Of a stretch of DNA of 23,763 nucleotides, positions 22,634 through 23,763 are shown piece by piece. This DNA comes from Methanomicrobia archaeon (lineage in GTDB: Archaea > Halobacteriota > Syntropharchaeia > Alkanophagales > Methanospirareceae): NCBI GenBank assembly GCA_016928455.1, contig JAFGKP010000121.1, forward strand, positions 1 through 23,763. Reading direction: 5' to 3'. A program made the translations under genes and the position numbers. The stretch's first letter is position 1, and each line of letters begins with the position of its first letter. The notes beneath the pieces were generated by a model, which was not told the DNA's origin, searched no databases, and was given only the letters and a program-made list of their open reading frames with translations.

Positions 22634-23651
22634 AGCTCAGCACCACCTGCAGCGCCTCCTCCGGATGCGTATCGATTACCGCATACGCTGCCGCAGCCTC
22701 CTCGAACGGAACCATTCGCGTCGCATCCAGCAACACCTGCTGGTTCAGCTCACCCAGGAGCCCGAGCACGAGTGCCATCCGCCGCTGCTTGTTCCACCGC
22801 GGGCTCAGGGCCGGGTCAATGAAGGAGACCTGAGAGCTCTTTATGGCTAGCCGCTTACGGTGAAAACTCTCGCCCAGATCGAGCGTAACGCGTTTCGTCC
22901 CGTACCAGGAGACAACGAGGACCTGCCCCTGAAAAGCAGCCAATGGCAGTGCTGAATCCAGCGCCAACGGTGAGCCGCTCGCCTCAACGATCAGGTCGGC
23001 ACCCATGCCGTTCGTCTGCTCCTGAACTGTCCGCGCTAAATCCGCCGTAGCGGGCTCGAATGCGTAATCCGCACCGAACTGCAGAGATAACCGCCTCCTT
23101 GACGCCAGTGCGTCCACCGTGACAATGGTGCCCGCGCCCGCCCGGCGCATCAGTTGCGTGATGAAGAGACCAACGACGCCCTGACCGAAGACCACCACGG
23201 TCTCGCCCAATTTGATAGTGGCATCCAGGACAGCGTTCACCGCGGTCTCCAGGCTCGGGATGAATATCCCGCACCGTGGATCCACACCACCTGGCAGTGG
23301 TATCGCCTCCGACTCGCGGATAACGTATGTGGTCTCATGTGGCACGAACGCAAAAACGCGATCACCGTTGCGAAACTGTGTGACTCTGGTGCCCGTTTCC
23401 TTGATCGTCCCCACGTTTGAATACCCGTATTTCACGGGGAAGGGAAACTGCCCCTCGAAGTGCGTCAACGCTGCATCGAGCTGAAGACCCTCAGCCACCT
23501 CGCCGCGATAGATCAAGCGCTCTGTGCCGTGGCTGATGCCTGAATAAAGCGTCTGGACCAGCAGTTCATCCTCACGCGTGATCGCAACTTCATCCGCTCT
23601 GAAGCCGATCTTCTTTCGATCAAGGAACCAGAGACTTGTGCGTCGCGGCAT
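22626..23651 (-). CDS. MDR-superfamily dehydrogenase, BchC-like, without classic zinc ligands
   Basis: A 341-residue medium-chain dehydrogenase/reductase. The N-terminal catalytic domain has SGISHGTERLIYRG (37-50) where zinc alcohol dehydrogenases have GICGSD, so the catalytic Cys is missing; this form resembles BchC and related proteins. FPVKYGYSNVGTI and DRVFAFVPHETTYV follow. The nucleotide fold has VVVFGQGVVGLFITQLM (153-169) and ends strand 2 in Asp180, favouring NAD(H). ATG 23651 has GAGGGTAGGT upstream. It is the first gene of a two-gene unit with the PTPS-like protein, just downstream of a same-strand tRNA gene. The substrate is unknown. Confidence 0.85.
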   Translation of the reverse strand: MPRRTSLWFLDRKKIGFRADEVAITREDELLVQTLYSGISHGTERLIYRGEVAEGLQLDAALTHFEGQFPFPVKYGYSNVGTIKETGTRVTQFRNGDRVFAFVPHETTYVIRESEAIPLPGGVDPRCGIFIPSLETAVNAVLDATIKLGETVVVFGQGVVGLFITQLMRRAGAGTIVTVDALASRRRLSLQFGADYAFEPATADLARTVQEQTNGMGADLIVEASGSPLALDSALPLAAFQGQVLVVSWYGTKRVTLDLGESFHRKRLAIKSSQVSFIDPALSPRWNKQRRMALVLGLLGELNQQVLLDATRMVPFEEAAAAYAVIDTHPEEALQVVLSYV

Positions 23652-23693
23652 AGCGTTACCTACCCTCTGCTCTTGAAAAAGAACCGCGGTACA

Positions 23694-23700
23694 GAAAATA
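23694..23700 (-). promoter_or_regulatory. TATA box of the dehydrogenase-PTPS unit
   Basis: Minus-strand TATTTTC predicts a start near 23671 and a leader of about 20 nt with GAGGGTAGGT (23657-23666). Confidence 0.45.
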
Positions 23701-23707
23701 GTTTGGA

Positions 23708-23763
23708 TGCCGGGAGCGGGATTCGGACCCGCGACTTCCAGATTATGAGTCTGGCGCCCTAAC
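23708..23763 (-). tRNA. tRNA-Met (CAT anticodon), elongator type, 5' part beyond the window
   Basis: On the minus strand the last 56 nt of a tRNA are seen: anticodon stem CCAGA/TCTGG around loop CTCATAA (anticodon CAT), variable loop AAGTC, T-arm GCGGG-TCCGAAT-CCCGC, acceptor strand TCCCGGC and discriminator A. No CCA is encoded. The anticodon stem lacks the three G-C pairs of initiators, so elongator Met is likely; tRNA-Ile2 (modified CAT) is the alternative. The acceptor 5' strand and most of the D-arm lie outside the window. Confidence 0.88.

Noticed and set aside
1..23763. CRISPR array or phage genes
   Set aside because: No regularly spaced direct repeats, cas genes, integrase or phage structural genes were found on reading both strands by eye.

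Overview
The window looks archaeal, most likely from a euryarchaeal methanogen or methane/alkane-oxidising relative (Methanomicrobia/ANME-like; the exact lineage is a guess). Signs are an XPB helicase with its Bax1 partner, an archaeal Trm1, a coenzyme F390 synthetase-type protein (which implies F420), a DUF2769 Cys-rich protein, a free-standing MetRS beta-type tRNA-binding protein, a tRNA-Met without encoded CCA, and AT-rich TATA boxes about 26-30 nt upstream of inferred leaderless or short-leader starts. No stretch longer than about 200 nt lacks a gene.

Layout. 1-954 (-): STAS-domain protein, running off the left edge. 1126-2433 (+): Cat1-type CoA-transferase. 2507-6859: three extracytoplasmic/membrane sensor-like genes, namely a lipoprotein with two solute-binding domains plus a Cache domain, a stand-alone MASE1-like membrane protein, and an Ig-like/dCache lipoprotein. 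None has a visible kinase or other cytoplasmic output domain. 7055-7813 (+): MetRS-beta-like protein and an unknown protein. 7847-9205 (-): F390 synthetase/PaaK family. 9344-10690 (+) XPB and 12242-13786 (+) Bax1 form a helicase-nuclease repair pair, usually adjacent, here separated by a small lipoprotein, a VOC protein and a hicBA toxin-antitoxin module.

13.8-17.5 kb is an accessory patch: DUF6653 membrane protein, GNAT acetyltransferase, an intact IS630-type element with inverted ends and a TA target duplication, a short remnant resembling the trm1 5' coding region, an orphan HicB-type antitoxin, and a Panacea-domain antitoxin overlapping a RelE-like toxin. Trm1 (17532-18659) and the DUF2769 protein follow.

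19.3-23.65 kb holds five genes that may serve one undescribed pathway: CDP-alcohol phosphatidyltransferase (-), zinc-ribbon SAM methyltransferase (+), GT4 glycosyltransferase (+), a 6-pyruvoyl-tetrahydropterin-synthase-like protein lacking the usual Cys (-), and a BchC-like dehydrogenase (-). The last two overlap by 8 nt. A tRNA-Met(CAT) on the minus strand is cut by the right edge.

Best candidates for new biology are the pterin/lipid/glycan gene set at the right, the output-less sensor cluster at 2.5-6.9 kb, and the toxin-antitoxin modules lodged beside xpb/bax1 and trm1.
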